This document shows, piece by piece, positions 27,094 to 35,632 of a DNA stretch of 47,920 nt. The stretch's first letter is position 1. Each line of letters opens with the position of its first letter. The stretch comes from Hyphomicrobiales bacterium (GTDB taxonomy: Bacteria > Pseudomonadota > Alphaproteobacteria > Rhizobiales > Beijerinckiaceae). The notes beneath the pieces were generated by a model. The model was not told the DNA's origin, did not search any database, and saw only the letters and a list, made by a program, of their open reading frames with translations. The stretch covers positions 1 through 47,920 of the forward strand of contig JAGWTW010000016.1 of assembly GCA_028868735.1 (NCBI GenBank). Reading direction: 5' to 3'. A program made the translations under genes and the position numbers.

Positions 27094-28642
27094 TCTCGGC
27101 CTTGACCAGCGCGAACGGCGTCATGGCGAGAATGTAGACGTCGAACAGGAGCGACCAGTTCTCGATGTAGAAGAGGTCGCACTCGACGCGTTTCTGGATT
27201 TTTTCCGGCGTATCCGTCTCGCCGCGCCAGCCGTTGATCTGCGCCCAGCCGGTAATGCCGGGGCGCACGCGATGGCGCGCGAAATATCCGTCGACGACCT
27301 GTTCGTAGGGATGTTCGGCCGCCTTTGCCTGGACGGCGTGCGGGCGCGGACCGACGAGCGACAGATTGCCCCTAAACACGACGTTGAACAATTGCGGCAA
27401 TTCGTCGAGCGATGTCCGGCGAATGAACCTGCCGACGCGCGTGACGCGGGGATCGTCGCGCGTGACCTGTTTCGCCACCGCATAGTCGAGCTGATCGACG
27501 TACATCGACCTGAATTTGTAGACGTCGATCTCTTCGTTGTTGAATCCGTGCCGCTTCTGGCGGAAGAGAATCGGACCTTTCGAGTCGAGCTTCACGGCGC
27601 AAGCGACGGCGAGCATCACCGGCGCCAGCAATACGAGGCAGATCGCGCCGACCACGCGATCGAATGTCGCCTTCAATACGACGTCCCAATCGGCGATCGG
27701 CTTGTCGAAGACGTCGAGCACCGGCACTGCGCCGATCCAGGAATAGGAGCGCGGGCGGAAGCGGAGCTTGTTTGTGTGCGCGGCGAGCCGGATGTCGATC
27801 GGCAGCACCCAGAGCTTGCGCAGCATCTGCAGAATGCGGGTCTCGGCCGTGATCGGCAGCGTGAAGATGATGAGATCGATACGCGTGCGGCGGGCGAATT
27901 CGACGAGATCGTCGACCGTGCCGAGTTTCGGGAATCCCGCGACGACATCGGGAGAACGCTCGTCGGTGCGGTCGTCGAACACGCCGCAGATGCGCACGTC
28001 CGTATGCTTTTGAGCGGCGAGTTCGCGCAATACGTCCTCGCCGGCGGAGCCGCCGCCGACGACGACGGTCCGGCGTTCGAGCGCGCCCGAGGCCGTCATG
28101 CGCCGCACGAGCGCCGCAAGTATCAACCGTTCGCAGCCGAGCGCGACGAGGCCGGTCAGATACCACGACATCAGCCAGATGCGCGAAAAGCCGATCTCGT
28201 GCTTCAGGAAGAAAATGCCGGCGAGCGACACGAGAAATGCGAACGACCATCCCGATGCGATGCGGATGCTCTGCAGCAGCGGATTTCGAAGCGCGCCGAC
28301 CGTGTTGAGATCGAGCGCCTGAAACGCCGCCTGAGCCGCGAGCGCGACGATGGGGATGGCGATCGCATATTCGAACGAGAGTTTCGAGCCCAGATAAGCG
28401 TTGTGGACGAGATAGCCGACGGCGGTGAGCAGCGCGAATTCGACGAGGCGCGTCAGGCCCGTCAGCACGACCGCGGAATAGGCGCGACGCGGCGTGAGCC
28501 CTGCGAGCGATTCTGCAAGCGTATTGCGCCGGCTGCTTTCCTGCGCGCGCGCCGCGTCAGTTGCGGGCGCGCTCGACGCGCCTGAAGCGATCGGCCGCTC
28601 GGCGGCAGCGCGATCGAAGACGGATACGCGCGCGTCCATCAT
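27083..28642 (-). CDS. Exopolysaccharide priming glycosylphosphotransferase (WcaJ/ExoY-like)
   Basis: A 519-residue polyisoprenyl-phosphate hexose-1-phosphate transferase that loads the first sugar onto undecaprenyl phosphate. The N-terminal half has about four membrane helices and a nucleotide-binding-like CoA/Rossmann domain (RRTVVVGGGSAGEDVLREL near 165). The catalytic C-terminal domain has KGPILFRQKRHGFNN, VYKFRSMYVD, RRTSLDELPQLFNV, GNLSLVGPRPH, and GITGWAQINGWRGETDT. The start is ATG 28642, overlapping the glycosyltransferase stop (ATGA); a second Met follows. The likely sugar is glucose or galactose. Confidence 0.93.
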   Translation of the reverse strand: MMDARVSVFDRAAAERPIASGASSAPATDAARAQESSRRNTLAESLAGLTPRRAYSAVVLTGLTRLVEFALLTAVGYLVHNAYLGSKLSFEYAIAIPIVALAAQAAFQALDLNTVGALRNPLLQSIRIASGWSFAFLVSLAGIFFLKHEIGFSRIWLMSWYLTGLVALGCERLILAALVRRMTASGALERRTVVVGGGSAGEDVLRELAAQKHTDVRICGVFDDRTDERSPDVVAGFPKLGTVDDLVEFARRTRIDLIIFTLPITAETRILQMLRKLWVLPIDIRLAAHTNKLRFRPRSYSWIGAVPVLDVFDKPIADWDVVLKATFDRVVGAICLVLLAPVMLAVACAVKLDSKGPILFRQKRHGFNNEEIDVYKFRSMYVDQLDYAVAKQVTRDDPRVTRVGRFIRRTSLDELPQLFNVVFRGNLSLVGPRPHAVQAKAAEHPYEQVVDGYFARHRVRPGITGWAQINGWRGETDTPEKIQKRVECDLFYIENWSLLFDVYILAMTPFALVKAENAY

Positions 28643-29835
28643 TCGGCCGGACGGTGAGACGCCGGCGCGCGCGCGGCGGCGACGGCGGGATGTTTGCGCG
28701 CAATTGCTTCGCGATAGCCGGCCAGGACGCCCTCGACCATGTTCGAGAGCGTGAACTTGTTGCCGACGTAGGTCGCAAGCTGGCGCGCGACGACGAGATT
28801 CTGCACACGCGGACGGTTCAGCATGGTTGCGACGGCGTCGGCCAGGACGGGCGCGTCGTCGCAAGGGATGAGCCGGCCGGCGAGCGGCCCGAAGATTTCG
28901 GGGATTCCGCCGACGTTGGTTGCGACCATCGGCACGCAGGCGCCGGCCGCTTCGAGCACGACATAGGGCAGGGATTCCGCGCGGCTCGGAACGACCAGCG
29001 CCTGGCCGAGTTCGAATGCCTTGCGTGCAGGCATTGCGCCGGCGAAGCGCACATTGTCCGAATAGCCGACGGCGGAGGCATGCTGTTCCAGGATCTGGCG
29101 GTCGGGTCCGGTGCCGACGAGCACCAGGGTCGGCCGGCGGCGGACTTTCGCTTCGATCAGCGGCAGCGAATCGATGAGCGTGTCTATGCCCTTCGCCGAG
29201 CGCAATTCTCCGATGTAGAAGAGATCTGCGGCGTCCGGGGCGGGTTCGACCGGCTGTAGTTCGGCCGGGCTGACGCCGTTGACGATCACCCGTCGCAAAG
29301 CATTCGTCGCGCTGACCGCCGAATCGTAGCGACGCCCGATGTAGGCGCTTTCGAACAGAAGAAGGTCGGTCGCATAGCCGAGCAGTTTTTCGACCGTCAT
29401 ATACAAGCCATGGGCAGCGGAGCCCGGCTTGTAGTTGAACGAGCCGCCGTGCGGGGTATAGGCGCGCACCGGTCCGCCGGGAAAGAGAATTCCCGGCGCG
29501 CGCGCGTAGGCGGCGCCCTTCGCGCCGTGGCCGTGTACTACATCCGGCTTGAGTTTCGCGAGCCTGGCCGCGATGCGGGCGAGCGCGGTCACGTCGGTCG
29601 GATGCGGCAGCCGATGCATCGGCGTCCGCATGACGCCGAGTTCGAGGCTCGGGCGCAGCGATTCCAGCACTTCGACCGCGCGGTCGCCGCCCGTGGTCGA
29701 GTCGCAGATCAGGCCGACATGGTGCCCGCGCGCCGTCTGTTCCCGCGTGAGATCGACGACATGCCGGAACAATCCGCCGAGCGGCGCGCGCAATACATGC
29801 ACGATCCTCAACGGCTCATCACGATATCCGGGCAT
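28639..29835 (-). CDS. Glycosyltransferase family 4 protein
   Basis: A 398-residue GT-B glycosyltransferase. The N-terminal domain begins LRIVHVLRAPLGGLFRHVVDLTREQTARGHHVGLI, and VVHGHGAKGAAYARA follows near 105. The C-terminal donor-binding domain has LVLVGTGPDRQILEQHA, VRFAGAMPARKAFELGQALVVPSRAESLPYVVLEAAGACVPMVATNVGGIPEIF, the E-x7-E region with the sugar-nucleotide-binding Glu. It is soluble and would extend the lipid-linked sugar made by the priming enzyme, whose gene it overlaps. It has a GGAG ribosome binding site. The donor sugar is unknown. Confidence 0.9.
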   Translation of the reverse strand: MPGYRDEPLRIVHVLRAPLGGLFRHVVDLTREQTARGHHVGLICDSTTGGDRAVEVLESLRPSLELGVMRTPMHRLPHPTDVTALARIAARLAKLKPDVVHGHGAKGAAYARAPGILFPGGPVRAYTPHGGSFNYKPGSAAHGLYMTVEKLLGYATDLLLFESAYIGRRYDSAVSATNALRRVIVNGVSPAELQPVEPAPDAADLFYIGELRSAKGIDTLIDSLPLIEAKVRRRPTLVLVGTGPDRQILEQHASAVGYSDNVRFAGAMPARKAFELGQALVVPSRAESLPYVVLEAAGACVPMVATNVGGIPEIFGPLAGRLIPCDDAPVLADAVATMLNRPRVQNLVVARQLATYVGNKFTLSNMVEGVLAGYREAIARKHPAVAAARAPASHRPAE

Positions 29836-29885
29836 CGGCAGCCTGACTCCCCTTTGGGTCCAGGCCGCGAGTTAACGGGAAAAGT

Positions 29886-30446
29886 TCAAAAGAAACGTTC
29901 ACGTATCTGGATTGTGTCGCCAGGCTGCACCGGCTGGCCCATGTCGACCTGGCCCGTCACCAGCCGTCCGTCGATCACGCGCGTCATCATCGCATAGGAT
30001 TGGGAGGCGCGCGGCGTGAATCCCCCGGCGATCGCCACCGCCGTCTGCACCGTCATGCCGTTGACGTAGGGGTATTGGCCGGCGGTCGTCACCTCGCCGA
30101 GAATGAAGAAGGGGCGGTAGGCCTCGACCTCGCAGGAGACGCGCGGTTCGCGGAGAAAGCCGTTGCGCAGGCGCTCCTCCACGGCGCGCTGGATCGCGGC
30201 GGTCGACAAGCCGTTGACAGGCACGAGGCCGATCAGCGGCATGGAAATATGGCCCGTCGCGTCCACGGAATAGGAATTCGACAGCGAATCCTGGCCGAAG
30301 ACGATGATGCGAAGACGATCGCCCGAGCCGACTGCGTAGGGCTGGTCCGGCGAAACCGCGAGCATCTGGCTCTGATAGGGCCGCACCGCGCAGCCCGACC
30401 CAAAGACCATCAGGATCACGCTCAGGGCCGCCGCCGTACGCCGCAT
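29886..30446 (-). CDS. Polysaccharide export lipoprotein, Wza/BexD-like
   Basis: A 186-residue outer membrane auxiliary protein. It has a lipoprotein signal with lipobox FGSGC (Cys19), a Poly_export domain (YAVGSGDRLRIIVFGQDSLSNSYSVDATGHISMPLIGLVPVNGLS, about 37-81) and a short SLBB-type domain (VNGMTVQTAVAIAGGFTPRA, about 128-147). It is shorter than E. coli Wza and lacks the C-terminal amphipathic barrel helix, like many rhizobial ExoF-type proteins. It is divergent from the Wzc-like gene across 147 bases that contain a repeated operator-like motif, and lies just before the GT4 gene on the same strand. Confidence 0.9.
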   Translation of the reverse strand: MRRTAAALSVILMVFGSGCAVRPYQSQMLAVSPDQPYAVGSGDRLRIIVFGQDSLSNSYSVDATGHISMPLIGLVPVNGLSTAAIQRAVEERLRNGFLREPRVSCEVEAYRPFFILGEVTTAGQYPYVNGMTVQTAVAIAGGFTPRASQSYAMMTRVIDGRLVTGQVDMGQPVQPGDTIQIRERFF

Positions 30447-30522
30447 CTGCTCACCGCTTCGATCGCTCGCATCCCGGAAGAGGACGCTTCACAGGTTTTA
30501 TGCCGCCATGGTTAACAAACGC

Positions 30523-30564
30523 TGACTCGTTGCGGTTAACGAGGCCTCAACCATGACTCGTTAA
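30523..30564. promoter_or_regulatory. Candidate operator: three CTCGTT/AACGAG half-sites between wza- and wzc-like genes
   Basis: Between the divergent export genes, CTCGTT (30526-30531), AACGAG (30538-30543) and CTCGTT (30557-30562) alternate in orientation. The first two form a 6-bp inverted repeat with a 6-base spacer. The last two extend to TTAACGAG/CTCGTTAA (30536-30543, 30557-30564) with 13 bases between. TGACTCGTT also recurs directly 31 bp apart (30523, 30554), about three helical turns. This layout fits cooperative binding of a dimeric regulator controlling both directions. Confidence 0.5.
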
Positions 30565-30593
30565 TGCTGGAGCCACTCAGGTTGGAGTTGAGC

Positions 30594-32690
30594 ATGCGCG
30601 TCGAGTCGTCCGGGCAGGAGCCCCTCGCAGATATGGCCGAGCCGGAGATCGACCTCGGCGGCATCGGACGCGCCATTGTCGCCAACCGGCGATGGGTGAT
30701 CGCGCCGACCGTTCTCGCGCTGCTCGCCAGCGCCGCCTTCGTCAATATCGTCAAGCCGCAATATACGGCCGAGACCCGTGTCCTTCTCGAGATGCAGGAC
30801 GGCTACACGCCGCGCACGGACAAGAACCCCGAGGTCAGTTCGGGCGGCGGGCCTCAGCTCGATCCCGAAGCGGTCGGCAGCCAGATCCAGCTCGTTACCT
30901 CGCGCGACGTCGCGCGCCGCGCCATCAAGTCCATCGGCCTGCTCGGAAATCCCGAATTCGATCCGCTCGCCAACGGCCTCGGCGCATTGTCGCGCCTGAT
31001 GGTGCTCGCGGGCCTGAAGCGCGATCCGACCTCGCAATCCCCGGAAGACCGGGTGATGGAGAAATATTTCGACAAGCTGACGGTCTATTCGCCGACCAAG
31101 ACGCGCATCGTGAATATCGAATTCCAGGCGAGCGATCCCGATCTCGCCGCCAAGGCCGCCAATTCCATTGCCAACATCTATCTGGAGTTCCAGCAAGATG
31201 CGAAGCGCCAGGCCGCTGGCGCAGCAGCCGCTTCACTCGCAACCCTCGTCGCCGATCTGAAACAACGCACCGCCGCCGCCGAATCGAAGGCGGAAGAGTT
31301 TCGCGCGGAGACGGGACTGCTGACGGGCGCAAACAATACGACGATCGACAGCCAGCAGCTCGCGGAAGTGAATACCGAGCTGTCGCGCGCGCGCACCGCG
31401 CAGGCTGACGGGCAAGCGAAGGCCAAGCTCATTCGCGACATGCTGAAGGCTGGACGCGTCTCGGAAATTCCGGATGTGGCGAACAACGATCTCATCCGCC
31501 GCATTTCCGAGCAGCGCGTGTCGATGAAGGCGCAGCTCGCGCTCGAATCGCGCACGCTCCTGCCCGGTCATCCGCGCATCAAGGAGCTGAACGCGCAGCT
31601 CGCCGATCTCGACGAGCAGTTGCGCGCGGTGGCCGACAAGACGGCGCGCACGCTCGAAAACGACGCCAAGCTCGCGGGCGCGCGCGTCGACAATCTGCAG
31701 GCGGCGCTCGACGCGCAAAAGAAGGTCGTCGGCGGAAATGGCGCGGACGAAGTGAAGATGCGCGACCTCGACCGGGCCGCCAACCAGCTCAAGGACGAAC
31801 TGGAAGCCGCGACCCAGAAATACCAGGAGGCGCTCGCGCGCGAGAGCTCCAAGGCGACGCCGGCGGACGCGCGCGTCGTTTCGCGCGCAGTCGCGCCGCA
31901 ATTGCCGTCGTTCCCGAAGAAGTTGCCGATCATAGCGTTTTCGACGATTGCAGCGCTTGTCCTGTCGCTGGCGGCCGTCGTTGCGCGGCAGCTCGCCAGC
32001 GATCGCCAGCGGAGGCCGCGCATCGCGGCGCCGGCGCCGATCGAGACGTTACCGGTGGAGGCCGTCGAAGCGCATGGCGAGCAGGCAGTCGCGGAGACCG
32101 CTGCCGTCGCGGTCGCCAAGCCGCGCGTCGCGGTCGAACCGGCCGCGCTCGCCGCTGCGCTCGCCTATGCTGAAACCGTTGCGCAGGAAGACCGCGATGG
32201 CGCGCTCGTGCTGATCGCCTGCAACGACGCCGACGATCGCGGCTTCTCCCTGGCGCTCGGGCGCGCGCTCGCGCGCGACGGCCGCGCGGTTCTCGTCTCG
32301 ATGGACGGGGTTGCACGACTGCCGTTGCATCCGGGCGCGGGTCTCGGCGATGTGTTCGCCGGCAAATCGACTTTCGGCGATACGATCCACCGCGACCCGG
32401 TCTCGCGTCTTCACATGATCGGGCCGGGCGAGCGCCTCGAAGCGGATGCGAGCGCGCTGTGGTCGACGCTGGATGCGCTTCGTGGCGCATATGACTTTGT
32501 CGTGCTCGCGGCCTCGCGCAATCTCGACGTGGACGAAGCGGCCGCGATCGCGCATCTGGCGACCAACGCGGTCGTCGTCGGCGCCGAACCGGGGGCGGCT
32601 TCCGAACTGGCGGCGGCGCTCGTGAGAAGCGGCTTGCCACAGCCCGCCATCCTCGCCGCGGGCGCGGACGCCGGTCTCGACGCGGCCTGA
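30594..32690 (+). CDS. Wzc-like polysaccharide copolymerase with degenerate kinase domain
   Basis: A 698-residue inner membrane chain-length regulator. An N-terminal Wzz domain begins with TM1 (about 34-54), followed by a long periplasmic region rich in coiled coil (about 190-430, GNVR-type) and TM2 (about 445-465, LPIIAFSTIAALVLSLAAVVA). The cytosolic C-terminal about 165 residues have the fold pattern of a BY-kinase (GAGLGDVFAGKSTFGDTI, LRGAYDFVVL), but there is no Walker A P-loop (ACNDADDRGFS instead), the Walker B Asp is missing (VVLAAS) and there is no Tyr-rich tail. The start at 30594 has GGAG upstream; an ATG at 30564 has none. Confidence 0.9.
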   Translation: MRVESSGQEPLADMAEPEIDLGGIGRAIVANRRWVIAPTVLALLASAAFVNIVKPQYTAETRVLLEMQDGYTPRTDKNPEVSSGGGPQLDPEAVGSQIQLVTSRDVARRAIKSIGLLGNPEFDPLANGLGALSRLMVLAGLKRDPTSQSPEDRVMEKYFDKLTVYSPTKTRIVNIEFQASDPDLAAKAANSIANIYLEFQQDAKRQAAGAAAASLATLVADLKQRTAAAESKAEEFRAETGLLTGANNTTIDSQQLAEVNTELSRARTAQADGQAKAKLIRDMLKAGRVSEIPDVANNDLIRRISEQRVSMKAQLALESRTLLPGHPRIKELNAQLADLDEQLRAVADKTARTLENDAKLAGARVDNLQAALDAQKKVVGGNGADEVKMRDLDRAANQLKDELEAATQKYQEALARESSKATPADARVVSRAVAPQLPSFPKKLPIIAFSTIAALVLSLAAVVARQLASDRQRRPRIAAPAPIETLPVEAVEAHGEQAVAETAAVAVAKPRVAVEPAALAAALAYAETVAQEDRDGALVLIACNDADDRGFSLALGRALARDGRAVLVSMDGVARLPLHPGAGLGDVFAGKSTFGDTIHRDPVSRLHMIGPGERLEADASALWSTLDALRGAYDFVVLAASRNLDVDEAAAIAHLATNAVVVGAEPGAASELAAALVRSGLPQPAILAAGADAGLDAA

Positions 32691-32765
32691 AGCCGCGTCG
32701 TTCCTCGTGAATTGAATCCGAAAAGCCTGCTAAGACGGTGCGATTGAAGCGTTTTTCGGTCGAAA

Positions 32766-33950
32766 TTAAACCGGACCGCTGCGCATCTGCTCGACGAGCG
32801 AGAGCGCCCAGGGCGTGCGCTTGACCCAGCGCTTGCCGGCGAGCCGCAACCTCTCGTACGGCGCCTCTATCCTGCCGAGCCGCGTCGCCGGCGTCACCAC
32901 GTCGACGAGATCGATCCGGTCTTCCGTAATCGCGGATTTGTAGCGCGACTCGCCAATGCCGAGATCGAAACGCTCGATCCCGCGCGCTGCCAGATCGCGA
33001 ATGACGTGCCGCAGCAGCAATTCGGCCGGGCTCGAACGCGCAAGTTCCGGCGCGGGGTTGAAGGAATTGACGAGGCCGTGCCAGCAGCGGCCGCGCGGCA
33101 AGCCGCCGTAGGTGGCGACGATACGGTCGCCGACCGAGAGCGCATAGAGATCGAGCGCCGGAGCGCCGCCGCCATGGCCGGTCGCAAGCGAGTCGAGAAA
33201 GCCGCGCATCGCGACGCCGGCGAAACCCGGATCCTTGTGCTTGCGGGCGAAACGCAGCGTCTTCTGCGCGACAAAGGCGGACAGGATCGTGCGTGTGCGG
33301 TCGGGGTCTGCGGCGCGTTCGAACACGACCGGCCCGAGCGCAGCGAGTTTGGCCGCCTTGCTGCGAAGCTTCTTGCGCGTGTCCTTGGAATCGACTCGTT
33401 TCAGAAAGGTCTCCGCGTCCGCGCCGATGGTCGCGCCGTAGGCGGCGCTCGGGCTCGGGGTGCAGCCGAGCGCCGCAAATGGATTGACCGCGCCCGCCCA
33501 TGTTTCCGGCTGGTTCAGCAGGACGAAGATGTCGGGCCGCGCCTCGGACCGCGCGGCTTCGTCGAGCAGCTTGCGCGCATCGGCTGCCGAGAAGGCGAAA
33601 CCGGGCCGCAGCAGCGGCAGGTTCAGGTTGGAATGCTTGCCGCCTGCAAAGCAGGCCATGCGCAACGGGCCGCGCGTTTCGAGCGACAGGGGCAGAAGTA
33701 CGGAAGGACGGTTTTGCCCGTCGTAACCGATGACGATCAGCGGACTCGCGCCGACGCCCGGCGCGACAAATTCGAACCAGGGAAGCACGAAGCCGCGCGT
33801 CTGATATGCGCTGCCGGTCGAAAAGGCTTCGATCTCGCGCCAGGCGCGAAGGGCCGGCCAGACGCTGGTATGGGTCTCGACGCGCGCAAGTGCGACGGTC
33901 CCCGCGGTTGCGGGGGCTGCGGTCTCGACACAGGCGAGGCTTGCGGTCAT
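32766..33950 (-). CDS. GNAT/FemAB-like acetyltransferase (BioF2/CelD type)
   Basis: A 394-residue cytosolic protein of the Acetyltransf_6 (BioF2-like, CelD/BcsL) family, common in polysaccharide loci. The N-terminal half includes PSVLLPLSLETRGPLRMACFAGGKHSNLNLPLL (about 84-117); the C-terminal GNAT domain includes LYALSVGDRIVATYGGLPRGR and the diagnostic LAARGIERFDLGIGESRYKSAI (about 318-340), then WVKRTPWALSLVEQM near the end. Family members are thought to acylate sugars or aminoacylate lipid-linked precursors, but activity is not established. It is convergent with the Wzc-like gene and divergent from the deacetylase gene. Confidence 0.88.
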   Translation of the reverse strand: MTASLACVETAAPATAGTVALARVETHTSVWPALRAWREIEAFSTGSAYQTRGFVLPWFEFVAPGVGASPLIVIGYDGQNRPSVLLPLSLETRGPLRMACFAGGKHSNLNLPLLRPGFAFSAADARKLLDEAARSEARPDIFVLLNQPETWAGAVNPFAALGCTPSPSAAYGATIGADAETFLKRVDSKDTRKKLRSKAAKLAALGPVVFERAADPDRTRTILSAFVAQKTLRFARKHKDPGFAGVAMRGFLDSLATGHGGGAPALDLYALSVGDRIVATYGGLPRGRCWHGLVNSFNPAPELARSSPAELLLRHVIRDLAARGIERFDLGIGESRYKSAITEDRIDLVDVVTPATRLGRIEAPYERLRLAGKRWVKRTPWALSLVEQMRSGPV

Positions 33951-34027
33951 GAAGACGATGCTCCTCCACCCCTCCTAGCAACAAATGGTCAAGGATAAAT
34001 TGCCATGCTGCCGCCGGGAGTAGCGGC

Positions 34028-35077
34028 ATGAGCCTCAAGCACGGCGCCATCGATCTGGGATTTCGCATGTTCGGCGCGACCGGCCTTCACCGGGCGGCGG
34101 CTCGGTTCACGCAGGGCCTCGGCGCAATTCTCATGTTTCATCGCGTGCGCGACGCGGCGTCCGGCGCTTTCGCGCCAAACCGCGGGCTCGAGATCGCGCC
34201 GGAATTTCTGGACCGTCTGCTGGCGCGCCTGCGCGAAAAATTCGACATCGTCGACATGGACGAGGCGTTGGCGCGCATCGCCGGCGCGTCCGCGTCGCGG
34301 CCGTTCGTCGTACTCACGTTCGACGACGGCTATCGCGATACGGCGGACGTCGCGCTGCCGATCCTCAGCCGCCACGAGGCGCCATTCACCGTCTACGTCG
34401 CGACGGGTTTCGCCGACCGCACCGCACGCATGTGGTGGGTCGAGATGGAAGAGGCGATCGCCACGCTCGATCGCGTGCGGATCGAGGCGGGCGGGCTTCT
34501 GTTCGACTTGCCGGCGGTGACCGTCGCGGAGAAGACCTCGGCTTTCGAGACGCTCTACTGGCGTCTGCGCGCGGGCGACGAAAGCGAATTGCGGCGCGTC
34601 GCCGCTGAACTCGCCGCGCAGGCGCGGATCGACGGGGCCGACATCGTCGACGAATTGTGCCTGAACTGGGCGGGCCTCCGGAAACTGGCCGGGCATCCGC
34701 TCGCAACTATCGGCGCGCATACGCTGACGCATCCGATGCTCGCCAAACACGAGCGCGATTTCGCGCGCCGCGAGATTTTCGAAAGCAAGGCGATCGTCGA
34801 ACGCGAGATCGGACGCGCGGCGCGGCATTTCGCCTATCCGGTCGGCGATCCCGGCTCTGCGGGTCCGCGCGAATTCGCGCTTGCGCGCGAGGCGGGCTTT
34901 GCGAGCGCGGTGACGACGCGGCCGGGCATGATCTTTCCCGATCATGCCGACTATTTGACGGCGCTGCCGCGCCTTTCGGTCAACGGCAACCATCAGAACC
35001 TCCGGTCCCTCGACATTCTGCTCTCGGGCGCGCCGTTCATGCTGATGAATCGCGGGAGAAGGCTGAGCGTCGCCTGA
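34028..35077 (+). CDS. Polysaccharide deacetylase (NodB-homology) family protein
   Basis: A 349-residue carbohydrate esterase 4-type protein. The NodB domain has motif 1 TFDDG (97-101) with the catalytic and metal Asp, and motif 2 HTLTHP (about 238-243) with the metal His pair. FAYPVGDPG follows as the next conserved block near 268. There is an N-terminal segment LGAILMFHRVRD but no cleavable signal, so it probably acts in the cytosol or at the membrane face. GGGAG is placed seven bases before ATG 34028. It may N-deacetylate the exopolysaccharide or its lipid-linked precursor. Confidence 0.88.
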   Translation: MSLKHGAIDLGFRMFGATGLHRAAARFTQGLGAILMFHRVRDAASGAFAPNRGLEIAPEFLDRLLARLREKFDIVDMDEALARIAGASASRPFVVLTFDDGYRDTADVALPILSRHEAPFTVYVATGFADRTARMWWVEMEEAIATLDRVRIEAGGLLFDLPAVTVAEKTSAFETLYWRLRAGDESELRRVAAELAAQARIDGADIVDELCLNWAGLRKLAGHPLATIGAHTLTHPMLAKHERDFARREIFESKAIVEREIGRAARHFAYPVGDPGSAGPREFALAREAGFASAVTTRPGMIFPDHADYLTALPRLSVNGNHQNLRSLDILLSGAPFMLMNRGRRLSVA

Positions 35078-35196
35078 GCAACCGACGTCGTCTCGCAGGT
35101 CCGTTCGCCTTTCCCGACACGAAGCGGCCAAACGCAGGCGTTGCCAGCCCGCTCCGCCCTCGCTAATGCAGGCCGTTCAAGGCAAGGAAAGAGTTC

Positions 35197-35331
35197 ATGC
35201 GCATTTTGACGTTGCTCGCGCTGGCGATCGCACTTGCGGGCTGCGCCGCGCGTGGAGACGAGGGGCGGATGCCCGATCCGGCTGTTTTCGGCGGCGGCAT
35301 AGCCGGCAATGCGCCCGGCGTCTTAAAGTAG
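35197..35331 (+). CDS. Small lipoprotein (44 residues)
   Basis: A 44-codon frame with a strong AAGGAAAGAG ribosome binding site. The product is a lipoprotein precursor: MRILTLLALAIALAGC with lipobox LAGC (Cys16) and a short mature part of about 28 residues, rich in Gly and charged residues (ARGDEGRMPDPAVFGGG...). It matches no family I know. The signal and ribosome binding site together make it credible. It is convergent with the DUF2842 gene, five bases apart. Confidence 0.6.
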   Translation: MRILTLLALAIALAGCAARGDEGRMPDPAVFGGGIAGNAPGVLK

Positions 35332-35336
35332 GGCCT

Positions 35337-35546
35337 CTATTTTTCTTCCTTCGCCATCCACTTGATGAGCGGCATGAGCGGCAGCACCCAGATCAGGCCG
35401 AGCACGGCGTAGCAAACGGCCTGCACGGGGCCGGACGCCTCCTGAACGAAGCGCGCCTGCGCCAGCGCCATGGCGAGCAACGCGTATATTCCCACGAACA
35501 CGATCGTGACGAAGGCGCCTATCAGCTTGCGGATACGGATGGACAT
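35337..35546 (-). CDS. DUF2842 small membrane protein
   Basis: A 69-residue protein with two hydrophobic helices (about 8-30 and 42-62) separated by a short loop, and a basic start and tail. It fits the DUF2842 family, short membrane proteins widespread in alphaproteobacteria and often next to heme A synthase, as here. Characteristic parts are IRKLIGAFVTIVFVGIYALLAMALA and YAVLGLIWVLPLMPLIKWM. Function unknown. It is divergent from ctaA, with 86 bases between. Confidence 0.85.
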   Translation of the reverse strand: MSIRIRKLIGAFVTIVFVGIYALLAMALAQARFVQEASGPVQAVCYAVLGLIWVLPLMPLIKWMAKEEK

Positions 35547-35632
35547 CGGGGCTCCGGCGCCGGTGGACGCCGGCGTCCGGCGAGCTTATCTGTCGCCGCG
35601 AGCGCGAATTCAACCCGCGCGGACAGGGCCCG

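Noticed and set aside
31930..34068. A 712-codon minus-strand frame spanning the Wzc end and the acetyltransferase gene
   Set aside because: It crosses the gap between two good genes in another frame and consists of Arg/Ala/Pro noise.
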